Shown here piece by piece: positions 30,921 through 40,046 of a stretch of 64,000 bases of DNA. This DNA is from Mycobacterium sp. 852002-40037_SCH5390672 (lineage in GTDB: Bacteria; Actinomycetota; Actinomycetes; Mycobacteriales; Mycobacteriaceae), in the NCBI RefSeq assembly GCF_001665875.1, contig NZ_LZTA01000038.1, positions 186,001 through 250,000 of the forward strand, written 5' to 3'. Position 1 is the stretch's first letter. Each line of letters starts with the position of its first letter. The notes beneath the pieces are model-generated. The model was given only the letters and a program-made list of their open reading frames with translations. It made no database searches and was not told the origin of the DNA. Position numbers and translations under genes: made by a program.

Positions 30921-31030
30921 TGGCGATCGCAAGCGCGGCGTAGCCGGGTGCGGCGGGTCGCCACCAATTGGGCTGGTGGCGATCGCAAGCGCGGCGTAGC
31001 CGGGTGCGGCGGGTCGCCACCAATTGGGCT
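30920..31030. repeat. Two tandem 55-bp repeats with hairpin potential between convergent genes
   Basis: Copy 1 spans 30920-30974 and copy 2 spans 30976-31030, separated by one base (period 56); I see no mismatch between them. Each unit carries a GTGGCGA / TCGCCAC inverted repeat flanking a GC-rich loop of about 31 nt. Copy 1 begins right after the end of the PRSAF1-like gene, and copy 2 ends at the first base of the pepN stop codon on the other strand. It fills the whole convergent gap, so a bidirectional terminator role is likely. Confidence 0.85.
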
Positions 31031-33630
31031 CAGCCCTCGGCTTGGTCGTCGCCGGCGTCGAAACGGCGCGCCCGCAACGAACGCTTCACCCCGGCCTGAC
31101 CCTCGAGCACCAGGCGTCGCAACGCCGCCGGCACCTCGGGGTCGGACAGGAACTTGTCGGCGGCGGCGATGCCCTCGTCGCTGATGTCCCAGTGGGGATA
31201 CAGGCCGATCACCACCGTCTGGGCCACTTCGCTGGACCGGCGCGCCCAGACTCCGGAGATCGCCTCGAAATAGCGGGCGGTGAACGGCTTGAGCAACTCG
31301 GCCTGCCCCGGCGGGGCGATGCCCCCGATGATCGTGCGGGCGGTGATGTTGGCCAGGGTGTCGTCCTCGACGACCTTCGTCCAGGCTTCCTCCTTGACCT
31401 GCAGCTGAGGTCGCGCCGCCGCGGCCTGGGCGCCGTGCCGCTTGCCGGCGGCGGTCGGGTCGCGCGCAATCTCGGCATCGATGAACGGCGTCGCGGGGCC
31501 GTCGGCGTCGATTTCGCCGGCGGTGGCCAGTGCGGTCACGATCCGCCAACGCAGGTCCGTGTCGATTTCGAGGCCGGCCAAGCCCAACTCGGCGGGGTCG
31601 TGGTCGAGCAGGTCCGCCAGCGTCGCAACATGGCCGGCCGACAGCACCGACGAGCACAGCGTGTTGACGAAGGCGAGTTGGTGATCCGAGCCGGGCTGCG
31701 CGGTGCGCGCCAATTCCAGCAAGCGGTCGGCGAACTGCGGCCAGCCGTGCTCGCGCGCCCAGCCCTGCTCGGCGTAAGACGTCAGCGCCGTCTGGGCTTG
31801 CAGCAGCAGCCGCTGTGCCACCCCGACCTCGGATTCGGCGTGCACCCCGCCGGTCACCAGGGCCACGAAGTCGCGGGCCCGTAGTTCGGCCTCGCGCGTC
31901 ATCTCCCAGGCGGCCGACCAGACCAGCGAACGCGGCAGCGGCTCGGCGATGTCGGCGATGCGCTCCAACGCGGTGCGCAGCGACTCGCCGTCCAGCCGTA
32001 ACGAGCAATACGTCAGGTCGTCGTCATTGACCAGGACCAGCTGGCCTCGTGAAACACCAACCAGCTCAGGGACTTCCGTCACGGGACCCTCGACGTCGAG
32101 TTCCTCGCGGTGTACCCGCACCAGCTTTCCGGTTCCGTCGTCGTCGTAGATCCCGACCGCCAACCGGTGCACCCGGGTTTCGCCGGCGCCTGGGGCGGCG
32201 CCGCTCTGGGTCACGGCGAACCGGGTGAACTTGCCGTTGGTGTCGACATCGAACTCCGGCCGAAGTGTGTTCAGCCCGGTCGTTTTCAGCCACTGCTGAC
32301 CCCAGTCGGACAGGTCACGTCCGGACGCCTTCTCCAGCGCGGCGACCAGATCGTCGAACGTCGCGTTGCCGAAGGCGTGGGCGCGGAAGTAATCTCGCAA
32401 CCCGGCCAGGAAGTGCTCCAACCCGACGTAGGCGACGAGCTGCTTGAGCACCGAAGCGCCCTTGGCGTAGGTGATGCCATCGAAGTTCACCTCGACCGCG
32501 GCCAAGTCGGGGATGTCGGCGGCGATCGGATGGGTCGAGGGCAATTGGTCCTGGCGATAGGCCCACGACTTCTCGACCGTTGCGAACGTCGTCCAGGCCC
32601 CGGTGAATTCGGTTGCCTCGCTTTGGCACAGCACCGATGCGAAGGTCGCGAACGACTCGTTCAGCCACAGGTCGTCCCACCAGGCCATGGTGACCAGGTC
32701 CCCGAACCACATGTGTGCCATCTCGTGCAGCACGGTCTCGGCGCGCCGCTCATAGGAAGCGCGGGTGACCTTGCTGCGAAAGACATAGTCCTCCAGGAAA
32801 GTCACCGCGCCCGCGTTTTCCATTGCGCCGGCGTTGAATTCGGGGACGAACAACTGATCGTACTTGCCGAACGCGTAGGGCAGCCCGAAGTTCTTGTGGT
32901 AGAAGCCGAATCCCTGCTTGGTCTGGGTGAACAGGCGCTCGGCGTCCATGTGTTGGGCCAGCGAGGACCGGCAGTAGATGCCCAGCGGGATTTCGCCGTG
33001 CTCGTCGGTGTAGGCGTCGTTCCACTCGGCGTACGGACCGGCAATCAACGCGACCAGATAGGTGCTCATCCGCGCAGTGGTGGCAAAGGTGTGCAGGCCG
33101 TCGTTCACCGACACCGTCGCGCCGTTGGAGATCACCTTCCAATGCGTGGGCGCACTCACCCGCACATCGAAGGTCGCCTTCATATCGGGCTGGTCGAAGC
33201 ACGCGAACATGCGCTTGGCATCGGCGGTTTCGAACTGCGAGTACAGGTAGGTCTCGTTGTCGACCGGGTCGACGAACCGATGCAAACCCTCACCGGTGTT
33301 GGAGTAGCGGCAGTCCGCGTCAACCACGACGACGTTGCGGTCGGCCAGGCCGCGTAGCGGGATACCGATCGACTCGTCGTACCCGGAGACGTCCAGATCG
33401 CGCCCGTTGAGCGTGGCGCTGCGGATGGTGTCGGCGGCGATGTCGATGACCGAGTCGGCGCCGGCAAGCGCGTCGAACACCACCGTGGTGATCGACCGGA
33501 AAGTCCGTTCACCGGGAGGACCGCCGGGACCGGAGCCGTCGGTGAGATCGAGGTCGATCTGATAGCTGGCGACGGTGATCAGGGAGGCGCGCTCGACAGC
33601 TTGTTCGCGGGTGAGGTTGGGAAGAGCCAC
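31030..33630 (-). CDS. pepN: Aminopeptidase N (M1 zinc metallopeptidase)
   Basis: 866 residues, GTG 33630. M1 family features: exopeptidase motif GAMEN at 268-272, zinc-binding H302-E303-x2-H306 ([10 protein letters not shown]) and E325 (NESFA). It removes N-terminal residues from peptides in the cytosol; no signal peptide. N-terminus MALPNLTR and length agree with Rv2467 as I recall. No ribosome site; TAAGTT 6 nt upstream predicts a leaderless message. The stop codon abuts the tandem 56-bp repeat. Confidence 0.95.
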   Translation of the reverse strand: MALPNLTREQAVERASLITVASYQIDLDLTDGSGPGGPPGERTFRSITTVVFDALAGADSVIDIAADTIRSATLNGRDLDVSGYDESIGIPLRGLADRNVVVVDADCRYSNTGEGLHRFVDPVDNETYLYSQFETADAKRMFACFDQPDMKATFDVRVSAPTHWKVISNGATVSVNDGLHTFATTARMSTYLVALIAGPYAEWNDAYTDEHGEIPLGIYCRSSLAQHMDAERLFTQTKQGFGFYHKNFGLPYAFGKYDQLFVPEFNAGAMENAGAVTFLEDYVFRSKVTRASYERRAETVLHEMAHMWFGDLVTMAWWDDLWLNESFATFASVLCQSEATEFTGAWTTFATVEKSWAYRQDQLPSTHPIAADIPDLAAVEVNFDGITYAKGASVLKQLVAYVGLEHFLAGLRDYFRAHAFGNATFDDLVAALEKASGRDLSDWGQQWLKTTGLNTLRPEFDVDTNGKFTRFAVTQSGAAPGAGETRVHRLAVGIYDDDGTGKLVRVHREELDVEGPVTEVPELVGVSRGQLVLVNDDDLTYCSLRLDGESLRTALERIADIAEPLPRSLVWSAAWEMTREAELRARDFVALVTGGVHAESEVGVAQRLLLQAQTALTSYAEQGWAREHGWPQFADRLLELARTAQPGSDHQLAFVNTLCSSVLSAGHVATLADLLDHDPAELGLAGLEIDTDLRWRIVTALATAGEIDADGPATPFIDAEIARDPTAAGKRHGAQAAAARPQLQVKEEAWTKVVEDDTLANITARTIIGGIAPPGQAELLKPFTARYFEAISGVWARRSSEVAQTVVIGLYPHWDISDEGIAAADKFLSDPEVPAALRRLVLEGQAGVKRSLRARRFDAGDDQAEG

Positions 33631-33636
33631 GTGTCC

Positions 33637-33642
33637 AACTTA
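33637..33642 (-). promoter_or_regulatory. Predicted -10 box, leaderless pepN mRNA
   Basis: TAAGTT on the minus strand (TANNNT) ends 6 nt before the GTG at 33630. No Shine-Dalgarno sequence lies between. The region also separates pepN from the divergent Rv2466c-like gene. Confidence 0.55.
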
Positions 33643-33722
33643 CGGGTCGGGCAAACCGGGAACACGACGCAGACGCCTACGGTTGTGCAGATCAGACTTT
33701 CAAACCAACGAGAGGATTCGCC

Positions 33723-34346
33723 ATGCCTGACACCGTCGCCGCGAAGAACAAAGCCGATTTCTGGTTCGATCCGCTGTGTCCGTGGGCATGGATCACCTCG
33801 CGCTGGATCCTCGAGGTGGAGAAGGTCCGCGACATCGACGTGAACTTCCACGTGATGAGCCTGGCGGTGCTCAACGAAAACCGCGAGGGTCTGCCTGACG
33901 AATACCGCGAACGGTTGGCGAAGGCCTTCGGTCCGGTGCGCGTGGCGATCGCCGCCGAGCAGGCTCACGGTGCCGAAGTGCTCGCGCCGCTGTACACCGC
34001 GATGGGCACCCGCATTCACAACGAGGACAACAAAGACCTCGATGACGTCATCAAGCAGTCGCTGGCGGAGGTGGGCTTGCCGGCCGAGTTGGCGGAAGCC
34101 GCGAACAGCGACGCCTACGACGATGCGCTGCGCAAGAGCCACCACGCCGGCATGGACGCGGTGGGCGACGACGTCGGCACTCCGACCATCCACGTCAACG
34201 ATGTGGCGTTCTTCGGCCCGGTGCTCTCCAAGATTCCGCGGGGTGAGGAAGCGGGCAAGCTGTGGGACGCCTCGGTGGCCTTCGCGTCCTACCCGCACTT
34301 CTTCGAGCTCAAGCGCAGCCGCAACGAGAAGCCCGAATTCGACTAG
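33723..34346 (+). CDS. DsbA-like mycothiol-dependent oxidoreductase (Rv2466c-like) with single Cys
   Basis: 207 residues, ATG 33723 with GAGAGGA (33710-33716) upstream. Thioredoxin-fold protein with helical insert of the FrnE/DsbA class, same length as Rv2466c. The active site reads C19-P20-W21-A22, and C19 is the only cysteine in the protein. The M. tuberculosis orthologue, as I recall, has CPWC (C19/C22) and reduces substrates with mycothiol, including activation of the prodrug TP053. Loss of the resolving Cys would leave a monothiol mechanism that depends fully on mycothiol. The cis-Pro segment GTPTIHVN (residues about 153-160) is intact. SigH control is known for the orthologue; I see no clear site here. 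Confidence 0.9.
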   Translation: MPDTVAAKNKADFWFDPLCPWAWITSRWILEVEKVRDIDVNFHVMSLAVLNENREGLPDEYRERLAKAFGPVRVAIAAEQAHGAEVLAPLYTAMGTRIHNEDNKDLDDVIKQSLAEVGLPAELAEAANSDAYDDALRKSHHAGMDAVGDDVGTPTIHVNDVAFFGPVLSKIPRGEEAGKLWDASVAFASYPHFFELKRSRNEKPEFD

Positions 34347-34433
34347 ACCGGTTGGGCGGCGACGCGCGGCGACTGGCTCCGCTCGCGATCGCCGCGGGGC
34401 CGGTCGGCGGGTGGCTGTGTAAGGATTGCGGAC

Positions 34434-34913
34434 ATGCGCGTCTACCTCGGCTCTGACCACGCCGGATTCGAGCTCAAACACCAGATCATCGACCACCTCA
34501 CGAAGTCCGGGCACGAGCCGATCGATTGCGGCGCCTTCAGCTACGACGCCGAAGACGATTACCCGGCGTTCTGCATCGCCGCCGCGACGCGCACGGTGGC
34601 CGACCCGGACAGCCTGGGCATCGTGCTGGGCGGATCGGGCAACGGCGAGCAGATCGCCGCCAACAAGGTCCCGGGCGCCCGGTGCGCGCTGGGCTGGAGC
34701 GTCGAAACGGCGACGCTGGCCCGCGAACACAACAACGCCCAACTGATCGGTATCGGCGGCCGCATGCACACCCCGGCCGAGGCGCTGGCCATCGTCGACG
34801 CCTTCTTGGCCACGCCGTGGTCGAAAGCCGAACGCCACCAACGGCGTATCGACATACTCGCCGAATACGAACGCACCCACCAGGCCCCGCCGGTACCGGG
34901 CGCGGCGGGCTGA
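34434..34913 (+). CDS. rpiB: Ribose-5-phosphate isomerase B
   Basis: 159 residues; ATG 34434 with AAGGA (34421-34425) 8 nt upstream. RpiB/LacAB fold, interconverting ribose-5-phosphate and ribulose-5-phosphate in the pentose phosphate pathway. N-terminal GSDHAGF (6-12) binds the substrate; the loop GGSGNGEQ (66-73) carries E72, which in the mycobacterial subclass replaces the catalytic Cys of E. coli RpiB (E75 in M. tuberculosis). Same-strand neighbour of nei2, 18 nt apart. Confidence 0.95.
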   Translation: MRVYLGSDHAGFELKHQIIDHLTKSGHEPIDCGAFSYDAEDDYPAFCIAAATRTVADPDSLGIVLGGSGNGEQIAANKVPGARCALGWSVETATLAREHNNAQLIGIGGRMHTPAEALAIVDAFLATPWSKAERHQRRIDILAEYERTHQAPPVPGAAG

Positions 34914-34931
34914 CGCCGGAAAGGTCTGCGC

Positions 34932-35738
34932 GTGCCCGAGGGGCATACCCTGCACCGGCTCGCCCGGCTGCACCAACGCCGATACGTCGGCGCCCCCGTC
35001 GCGGTGTCCAGCCCGCAGGGCCGCTTCGCTGATTCGGCCGCGGTGGTCGACGGCCGGGTGTTGCAGCGCACCAGCGCGTGGGGCAAACACCTGTTTCACC
35101 ACTACACCGGCGGCCCGATCGTGCACGTGCATCTCGGGCTGTACGGCGCCTTCACCGAATGGGAACGTCCCGGCGACGGGCTGCTTCCCGACGCGGTTGG
35201 GCAAGTGCGGATGCGCATGATCGGCGCCGGCTACGGTACCGACCTGCGCGGTCCGACGGTGTGCGAAGTCATCGACGACGGGCAGGTCAGCGACGTCCTG
35301 GCCAGACTGGGGCCCGACCCGTTGCGCAGCGACGCCGATCCGTCCTGGGCGTGGAAGCGGATTGCCAAGTCGCGCAGGCCGGTTGGCGCGCTGCTGATGG
35401 ATCAGACCGTGATGGCCGGCGTGGGCAACGTCTACCGCAGCGAGTTGCTGTTCCGCCACCGGCTCGACCCGTTCCGGCCCGGCCGCGACGTCGTCGAGGA
35501 CGAGTTCGACGCGGCCTGGACAGACCTGGTCGCGCTGATGAAGGTCGGATTGCGTCGCGGCAGCATCATCGTGGTGCGGCCCGAACACGACCACGGCGCG
35601 CCGTCATACCGGCCCGATCGCCCCCGCACCTACGTCTACCGGCGCGCCGGCGAACCCTGCCGCGTGTGCGGAGACCCGATCCGCACGACGGTGCTGGAGG
35701 GCCGAAACGTCTTCTGGTGCCCGACATGCCAGAAGTGA
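34932..35738 (+). CDS. nei2: Endonuclease VIII-type DNA glycosylase (Nei2)
   Basis: 268 residues, GTG 34932. Fpg/Nei family base-excision enzyme: after Met removal, catalytic P2-E3 (PEGHT); helix-two-turn-helix around QTVMAGVGNVYRSE (residues about 158-171); C-terminal zinc finger C-x2-C-x16-C-x2-C with DNA-intercalating Arg in the EGRNVFW loop. Removes oxidised pyrimidines and cleaves the abasic site. Orthologue of Rv2464c. Likely co-transcribed with rpiB. Confidence 0.93.
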   Translation: MPEGHTLHRLARLHQRRYVGAPVAVSSPQGRFADSAAVVDGRVLQRTSAWGKHLFHHYTGGPIVHVHLGLYGAFTEWERPGDGLLPDAVGQVRMRMIGAGYGTDLRGPTVCEVIDDGQVSDVLARLGPDPLRSDADPSWAWKRIAKSRRPVGALLMDQTVMAGVGNVYRSELLFRHRLDPFRPGRDVVEDEFDAAWTDLVALMKVGLRRGSIIVVRPEHDHGAPSYRPDRPRTYVYRRAGEPCRVCGDPIRTTVLEGRNVFWCPTCQK

Positions 35739-35859
35739 GCCGGCCGGGCTCGCCCCACCGCGGCCGGACGCCGGCGATGCGCATTGGCAGGAAACTCTCA
35801 GCTCGAAACACTGGCGCCACTTGTTTAGGCAAAGCATCGATGCGGGTACAAGCTGTCGC

Positions 35860-36171
35860 GTGAAAACTCTTCCACGTTTGGCCGCAACGGCTCTCGCAAT
35901 CGGCGGGCTGGGATTGGCGGGCTTGGGCGTCGCAACCGAGGCGCAGGCTCACCCCGGACCCTTCCCGCAATGGTGTCCGGGTGAGTGGTGGGATCCGGGC
36001 TGGGGCAACAACTGGGACTGGAACAACTGCCACGACTGGCATCGCGAAGGCTGGGGACCCGGCGGGCCCGGTGGCCCGGGACAGTGGGGTCCTGGCGGAC
36101 CGGATCGGGGTGGGCCGTGGGGCCCAGGGGGTCCGGGAGGACCGCCACCGCCTCCGGGCTGGCACCCCTGA
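35860..36171 (+). CDS. Secreted Gly/Pro/Trp-rich protein
   Basis: 103 residues from GTG 35860: a typical Sec signal peptide (VKTLPRLAATALAIGGLGLA ... EAQA) with cleavage after about residue 30, then a short mature chain rich in Trp (WCPGEWWDPGWG, NWDWNNCHDWH), two Cys, and a C-terminal run of GPGGPGG and PPPPPG repeats. The frame is open from 35821, but that part does not resemble a signal peptide. TACAAG lies 7 nt before the GTG, a near match to a leaderless -10. I do not recognise a family with known function; similar Gly/Pro-rich small secreted proteins occur in several mycobacteria. Confidence 0.75.
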   Translation: MKTLPRLAATALAIGGLGLAGLGVATEAQAHPGPFPQWCPGEWWDPGWGNNWDWNNCHDWHREGWGPGGPGGPGQWGPGGPDRGGPWGPGGPGGPPPPPGWHP

Positions 36172-36190
36172 TCCGTTAAGTCACACAACC

Positions 36191-36225
36191 AGACATGCCC
36201 TGCCGTTAGCCGGCAGGGCCTGTCT
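36191..36225. terminator. Bidirectional hairpin terminator
   Basis: Perfect 9-bp stem GCCCTGCCG (36197-36205) / CGGCAGGGC (36211-36219) with a 5-nt loop, extended past one mismatch by AGACA (36191-36195) / TGTCT (36221-36225). It lies between the convergent secreted-protein gene and lipP. No long T-run, as is usual for mycobacterial terminators. Confidence 0.8.
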
Positions 36226-36235
36226 GCGTTGAGCG

Positions 36236-37426
36236 CTAGATGACCCCCAGCACGGAGTAGACCTCGTTGGACAGAACCAGGCAGCGCGGGTCCGCGTTGG
36301 CCTTGGTGGGGTCGAAGTGATTCGCCACATACGCGTATCCGATGCGGTGCTCCAGATCGACGAACCCGAATGAGCCGCCCAGCCCGCCATGGCCGAAGAT
36401 CCGCGGGTTGGGGCCGTTGACGCACCGCTGGTTGAGCATGTAGCCCAGACCCCAGCCGTGGTCGGCGACACGCGGCCCCAGCACCAAATCGGTCTCCAGG
36501 CCGCCCTGGCAGACCCGCGCCAGGTCCATGTGCTCGCGGCTGAGCACTTTCTCCTGGGCGAGCGCGTTGTAGAACGTCGCCAGTCCCAGCGCCGAGACCT
36601 GCCCGTTGGTGCCGGGAAACTCGAGTTCGCGCCACAGGTTCAGGTCGTGCGAGCCGAGTTCGTCGTCGGGAGCGAACCCCATCGAGATGGACAGCCCCGC
36701 CTTGGGATGCTCCGCCAGGCTGGTCGGGTAGCCGGGGGCCTTCGCGTCGGCCAGCAGGTCGCGGGCGTGCGGTTTGTTGACCCGCTCGGCACAGCGGTGT
36801 TGCTCGCTGAGCGGCAACCCGATGTGCACATCGGCGCCGAACGGTTCGGCGATCTCGGTACGCAGGTATTGGCCGATGGTCCGGCCCGTCACCCGGCGGA
36901 ACACCTCGCCCACGATGAAACCGAAGGTGGTCATGTGGTAGCCCTGCGCCGTGCCGGGCTCCCACCACGGCTCGGCGGCGGCCAGCTGTTCACAGACGTA
37001 GTCCCAGTCGGCGACTTGCTCCCAGCGCATTCGGGTGCGCGGGCCGATCACACCCGACCGGTGGCTCATCACCATCGCCAGCGTGATGTCTTGTTTGCCG
37101 GCCTGGGCGAACTCGGGCCAGTAGTGGGCGACCGGCGCCTGCAGGTCCAGCTCGCCGCGGTCGGCGAGTTGGTGCACGCAGGTGGCCGACAGGCCCTTCG
37201 TGCCGGACAACACCGTGGTCAGGGTGTTCTGCTGCCATGGCCGGGTACGGGCCGCGTCGGCCCAGCCACCCCACAGATTGACGACCAGAGACCCGTCGAC
37301 CCATACCGCGACGGCCGCGCCGACGTCACCGCCCAGCGTGAAATTTCGCTCGAACGCGTCGCGGACCCCGACGAAGTCCGAGGCGCATGAGCCGTGGATT
37401 GTCGCGTCGATCTCCAGGTCGCTCAT
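36236..37426 (-). CDS. lipP: Beta-lactamase-family esterase LipP
   Basis: 396 residues, ATG 37426. Class C beta-lactamase/EstB fold: nucleophile S74 in SGTK (74-77, the SxxK motif), and a C-terminal FGHGGLGGS block corresponding to the KTG/HGG motif. No signal peptide, so probably intracellular. Family members hydrolyse short-chain esters rather than beta-lactams. Orthologue of Rv2463 by order and length (394). AGAGG lies just upstream of the ATG. It shares the terminator with the secreted-protein gene. Confidence 0.9.
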   Translation of the reverse strand: MSDLEIDATIHGSCASDFVGVRDAFERNFTLGGDVGAAVAVWVDGSLVVNLWGGWADAARTRPWQQNTLTTVLSGTKGLSATCVHQLADRGELDLQAPVAHYWPEFAQAGKQDITLAMVMSHRSGVIGPRTRMRWEQVADWDYVCEQLAAAEPWWEPGTAQGYHMTTFGFIVGEVFRRVTGRTIGQYLRTEIAEPFGADVHIGLPLSEQHRCAERVNKPHARDLLADAKAPGYPTSLAEHPKAGLSISMGFAPDDELGSHDLNLWRELEFPGTNGQVSALGLATFYNALAQEKVLSREHMDLARVCQGGLETDLVLGPRVADHGWGLGYMLNQRCVNGPNPRIFGHGGLGGSFGFVDLEHRIGYAYVANHFDPTKANADPRCLVLSNEVYSVLGVI

Positions 37427-37458
37427 GGCGCCTCTCTATCGAGCAGATAGTTAGCCCG

Positions 37459-37529
37459 AGCGGGCGACGGGAATCGAACCCGCGTAGCTAGTTTGGAAGA
37501 CTAGGGCTCTACCATTGAGCTACGCCCGC
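37459..37529 (-). tRNA. tRNA-Gly (anticodon TCC)
   Basis: 71-nt cloverleaf on the minus strand: acceptor GCGGGCG/CGCCCGC with T discriminator, anticodon arm CTAGT-CTTCCAA-ACTAG giving TCC, T-arm GCGGG-TTCGATT-CCCGT. CCA is not encoded. Divergently placed to tRNA-Pro with 148 nt between. Confidence 0.97.
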
Positions 37530-37657
37530 ATGTATTTAGTCGAGCGTGACTGTAGCTGTCGACGAAGATCAAATCTAATCGACTCGGTTTTGTGATCGCT
37601 CCGTGAGGTCTGCGACGTCGCTGCGAAGCCCGTGGCCAACCCGGTGTTGAGGGGCCT

Positions 37658-37663
37658 TAGGAT
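37658..37663 (+). promoter_or_regulatory. Candidate -10 box for tRNA-Pro
   Basis: TAGGAT lies 14 nt upstream of the mature 5' end of tRNA-Pro, a suitable distance for a start site near 37670. The -35 element is not clear. Confidence 0.35.
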
Positions 37664-37677
37664 CATCGAGGTCAGCG

Positions 37678-37754
37678 CGGGGTGTAGCGCAGCTTGGTAG
37701 CGCATCCGCTTTGGGAGCGGAAGGCCGCAGGTTCAAATCCTGTCACCCCGACCA
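37678..37754 (+). tRNA. tRNA-Pro (anticodon TGG)
   Basis: 77 nt including encoded 3' CCA. Acceptor CGGGGTG/CACCCCG with A discriminator, anticodon arm TCCGC-TTTGGGA-GCGGA giving TGG, T-arm GCAGG-TTCAAAT-CCTGT. Ends 79 nt before the trigger factor start. Confidence 0.97.
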
Positions 37755-37833
37755 GCACGACCGGCCCCGTGCCATGCGCACGGCCCGCCGACCACCAAGA
37801 ACGAGCCAGGAACGAGCACTGAGGAGCGCACCC

Positions 37834-39330
37834 GTGAAGAGCACCGTCGAGCAGTTGAGCCCCACCCGGGTGCGGATCAACGTGGAGGTCCCCTTCTCAG
37901 AACTCGAACCCGACTTCCAACGCGCCTACAAGGAGCTGGCCCGGCAGGTGCGACTGCCCGGGTTCCGGCCGGGCAAGGCGCCGGCGAAGTTGCTGGAGGC
38001 CCGATTCGGTCGCGAGGCGATGCTCGATCAGGTCGTCAACGAGGCGCTGCCGGCACGGTACGGGCAGGCCGTCGCCGAGTCGGAGGTGCACCCACTGGGC
38101 CAGCCCGAGATCGAGGTCACCAAAAAGGAGTACGGCGAGGAGCTGGCCTTCACCGCCGAGGTCGACGTCCGCCCCAAGCTGACGCTGCCGGACCCGGGTG
38201 CGCTCAAGGTCTCGGTGGACCCGATCGAGGTCAGCGACGACGACGTGGACGCCGAACTGCAGTCTCTGCGTGCCCGATTCGGCACGCTGACCGGGGTGGA
38301 TCGCCCGGTTGCCGACGGCGACTTCGTCTCGATCGACCTCTCGGCCACCATCGATGGCGAAGAGGTTCCGGGCGCCGCCGCGGAGGGCCTGTCCCACGAG
38401 GTCGGCTCGGGCCGGCTCATCGCGGGCCTGGACGAAGCGCTGGTCGGTTTGTCCGTCGACGAATCCAAGGAGTTCACCGCGCAGTTGGCGACCGGAGAGC
38501 ACGCGGGTAAGGACGCGCAGGTCACCGTGACGGTCAAGTCGATCAAGGAACGTGAGCTGCCCGAGCCCGACGACGAGTTCGCCCAATTGGCCAGCGAGTT
38601 CGACACGATCGAGGAGCTCAAGTCCAACCTTCGCGATCAGGTCGGGCGTACCAAGCGCGCCCAGCAAGCCGAAAACATTCGTGAGGCCGCTCTCGACACG
38701 CTGCTCGAGCAGGTCGAGGTGCCGCTGCCGGAAGCGATCGTCAAGGCTCAGGTCGACAGCGCCCTGCACAACGCCCTGCACAGCCTCGACCACGACGAAG
38801 CCAAGCTCGAGGAAGTGCTGGCCCAGCAAGGGAAGTCTCGCGAAGAGTTCGAGACCGAGACGCGCACCGCGGCCGAGACGGACGTCAAAAGGCAGCTGCT
38901 GCTGGACGCCCTGGCCGACGAGCTGGAGGTCCAGGTTGGCCAGGACGACCTGACCGAGCGGCTGGTGGCGACGTCGCGGCAATACGGCATCGAGCCCCAG
39001 CAGCTGTTGGGCTACCTGCAGGAGAACAACCAGTTGCCGGCCATGTTCGCCGATGTGCGCCGGGCGCTGGCCATTGCCGAGGTGATCCGGGCGGCGACCG
39101 TCACCGATACCGCCGGAAACGCCATCGACACCAGTGAATTCTTCGGCAAGCGCTCGGAGGCCGACGCAGCCGAGGTGGATGGCGAGGCGGAGGAGGCCGA
39201 CAGTTCGACGCCGGAGGCCGACGAGGCCGAGCCGGTTGGCGAGGCGCAGGAGGCGGACGATTCGAATGGTGCTGCCGACGAGGGCTCGGACGAGGCCGGC
39301 GAAGCCGATGAGGCCGGCGCAGGGAAGTGA
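37834..39330 (+). CDS. tig: Trigger factor (ribosome-associated chaperone, FKBP-type PPIase)
   Basis: 498 residues from GTG 37834, supported by GAGGAG (37821-37826) 7 nt upstream; the frame runs open back into tRNA-Pro. The N-terminal ribosome-binding domain has GFRPGKAP at 43-50 (signature FRxGxxP); a FKBP-like PPIase domain follows at about 155-245; then the helical substrate-binding C-domain. The last 60 residues form an acidic, Ala/Glu/Asp-rich disordered tail ([15 protein letters not shown] and similar), longer than in M. tuberculosis Tig (about 466 residues overall). Binds nascent chains at the tunnel exit. Immediately upstream of clpP1P2, as in other bacteria. Confidence 0.95.
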   Translation: MKSTVEQLSPTRVRINVEVPFSELEPDFQRAYKELARQVRLPGFRPGKAPAKLLEARFGREAMLDQVVNEALPARYGQAVAESEVHPLGQPEIEVTKKEYGEELAFTAEVDVRPKLTLPDPGALKVSVDPIEVSDDDVDAELQSLRARFGTLTGVDRPVADGDFVSIDLSATIDGEEVPGAAAEGLSHEVGSGRLIAGLDEALVGLSVDESKEFTAQLATGEHAGKDAQVTVTVKSIKERELPEPDDEFAQLASEFDTIEELKSNLRDQVGRTKRAQQAENIREAALDTLLEQVEVPLPEAIVKAQVDSALHNALHSLDHDEAKLEEVLAQQGKSREEFETETRTAAETDVKRQLLLDALADELEVQVGQDDLTERLVATSRQYGIEPQQLLGYLQENNQLPAMFADVRRALAIAEVIRAATVTDTAGNAIDTSEFFGKRSEADAAEVDGEAEEADSSTPEADEAEPVGEAQEADDSNGAADEGSDEAGEADEAGAGK

Positions 39331-39341
39331 CCGCGCTATGA

Positions 39342-39354
39342 CGCTGTGAGCGAA
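39342..39354 (+). promoter_or_regulatory. Candidate ClgR operator upstream of clpP1P2
   Basis: CGCTGTGAGCGAA matches the actinobacterial ClgR consensus CGCYNANRGCGWW at all but one fixed position, and contains the inverted repeat CGCT/AGCG. A possible -10 TAGTGT lies at 39404-39409, which puts the site about 65-75 bp upstream of transcription start. ClgR is known to activate clpP1P2 in mycobacteria and Corynebacteriales. Confidence 0.55.
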
Positions 39355-39446
39355 CGTGCCCGTTTCACGGGTGCGCGGCCGCGAAACAGTCGGCTCGGTT
39401 GGTTAGTGTCGTGAATACAGATCTCGAGAAAGCAGGTAACCCAGTC

Positions 39447-40046
39447 GTGACTGACATGCGTTCAAACTCGCAGGGTCTCAACCTCACGGACTCGGTCTAT
39501 GAGCGCTTGCTGTCCGAGCGCATCATCTTCCTGGGTTCGGAGGTGAGCGACGAAATCGCCAATCGGCTGTGCGCGCAGATTCTGCTGCTCGCCGCCGAGG
39601 ACGCCACCAAGGACATTTCGCTGTACATCAACTCGCCGGGCGGATCGATCAGCGCCGGAATGGCGATTTACGACACCATGGTGCTGGCGCCGTGCGACAT
39701 CGCCACCTACGCGATGGGCATGGCCGCCTCGATGGGTGAGTTCTTGTTGGCCGCCGGCACCAAGGGCAAGCGTTACGCGTTGCCCCACGCCCGCATCCTG
39801 ATGCACCAGCCGCTCGGCGGGGTGACCGGCAGCGCGGCCGACATCGCCATCCAGGCCGAGCAGTTCACGGTCATCAAGAAGGAGATGTTCCGGCTCAACG
39901 CCGAATTCACCGGCCAGTCGCTCGAGCGCATCGAGGCGGATTCCGATCGCGACCGCTGGTTCACCGCGCAAGAGGCACTCGAATACGGCTTCGTTGACCA
40001 CATCATCACCCGCGCCGCCCACATCACCAATGGAGAAGCCCAGTGA
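39447..40046 (+). CDS. clpP1: ATP-dependent Clp protease proteolytic subunit 1
   Basis: 199 residues from GTG 39447 ([10 protein letters not shown]), chosen for agreement with the M. tuberculosis N-terminus; GTG 39411 would add 12 residues. Catalytic triad S95 (GMAASMGEF), H120 (ILMHQP), D169, equivalent to S98/H123/D172 of M. tuberculosis ClpP1. One of two distinct ClpP rings that form the mixed ClpP1P2 tetradecamer, essential in mycobacteria and fed by ClpX or ClpC1. Overlaps clpP2 by 4 nt (GTGA), which ensures matched expression. Confidence 0.95.
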   Translation: MTDMRSNSQGLNLTDSVYERLLSERIIFLGSEVSDEIANRLCAQILLLAAEDATKDISLYINSPGGSISAGMAIYDTMVLAPCDIATYAMGMAASMGEFLLAAGTKGKRYALPHARILMHQPLGGVTGSAADIAIQAEQFTVIKKEMFRLNAEFTGQSLERIEADSDRDRWFTAQEALEYGFVDHIITRAAHITNGEAQ

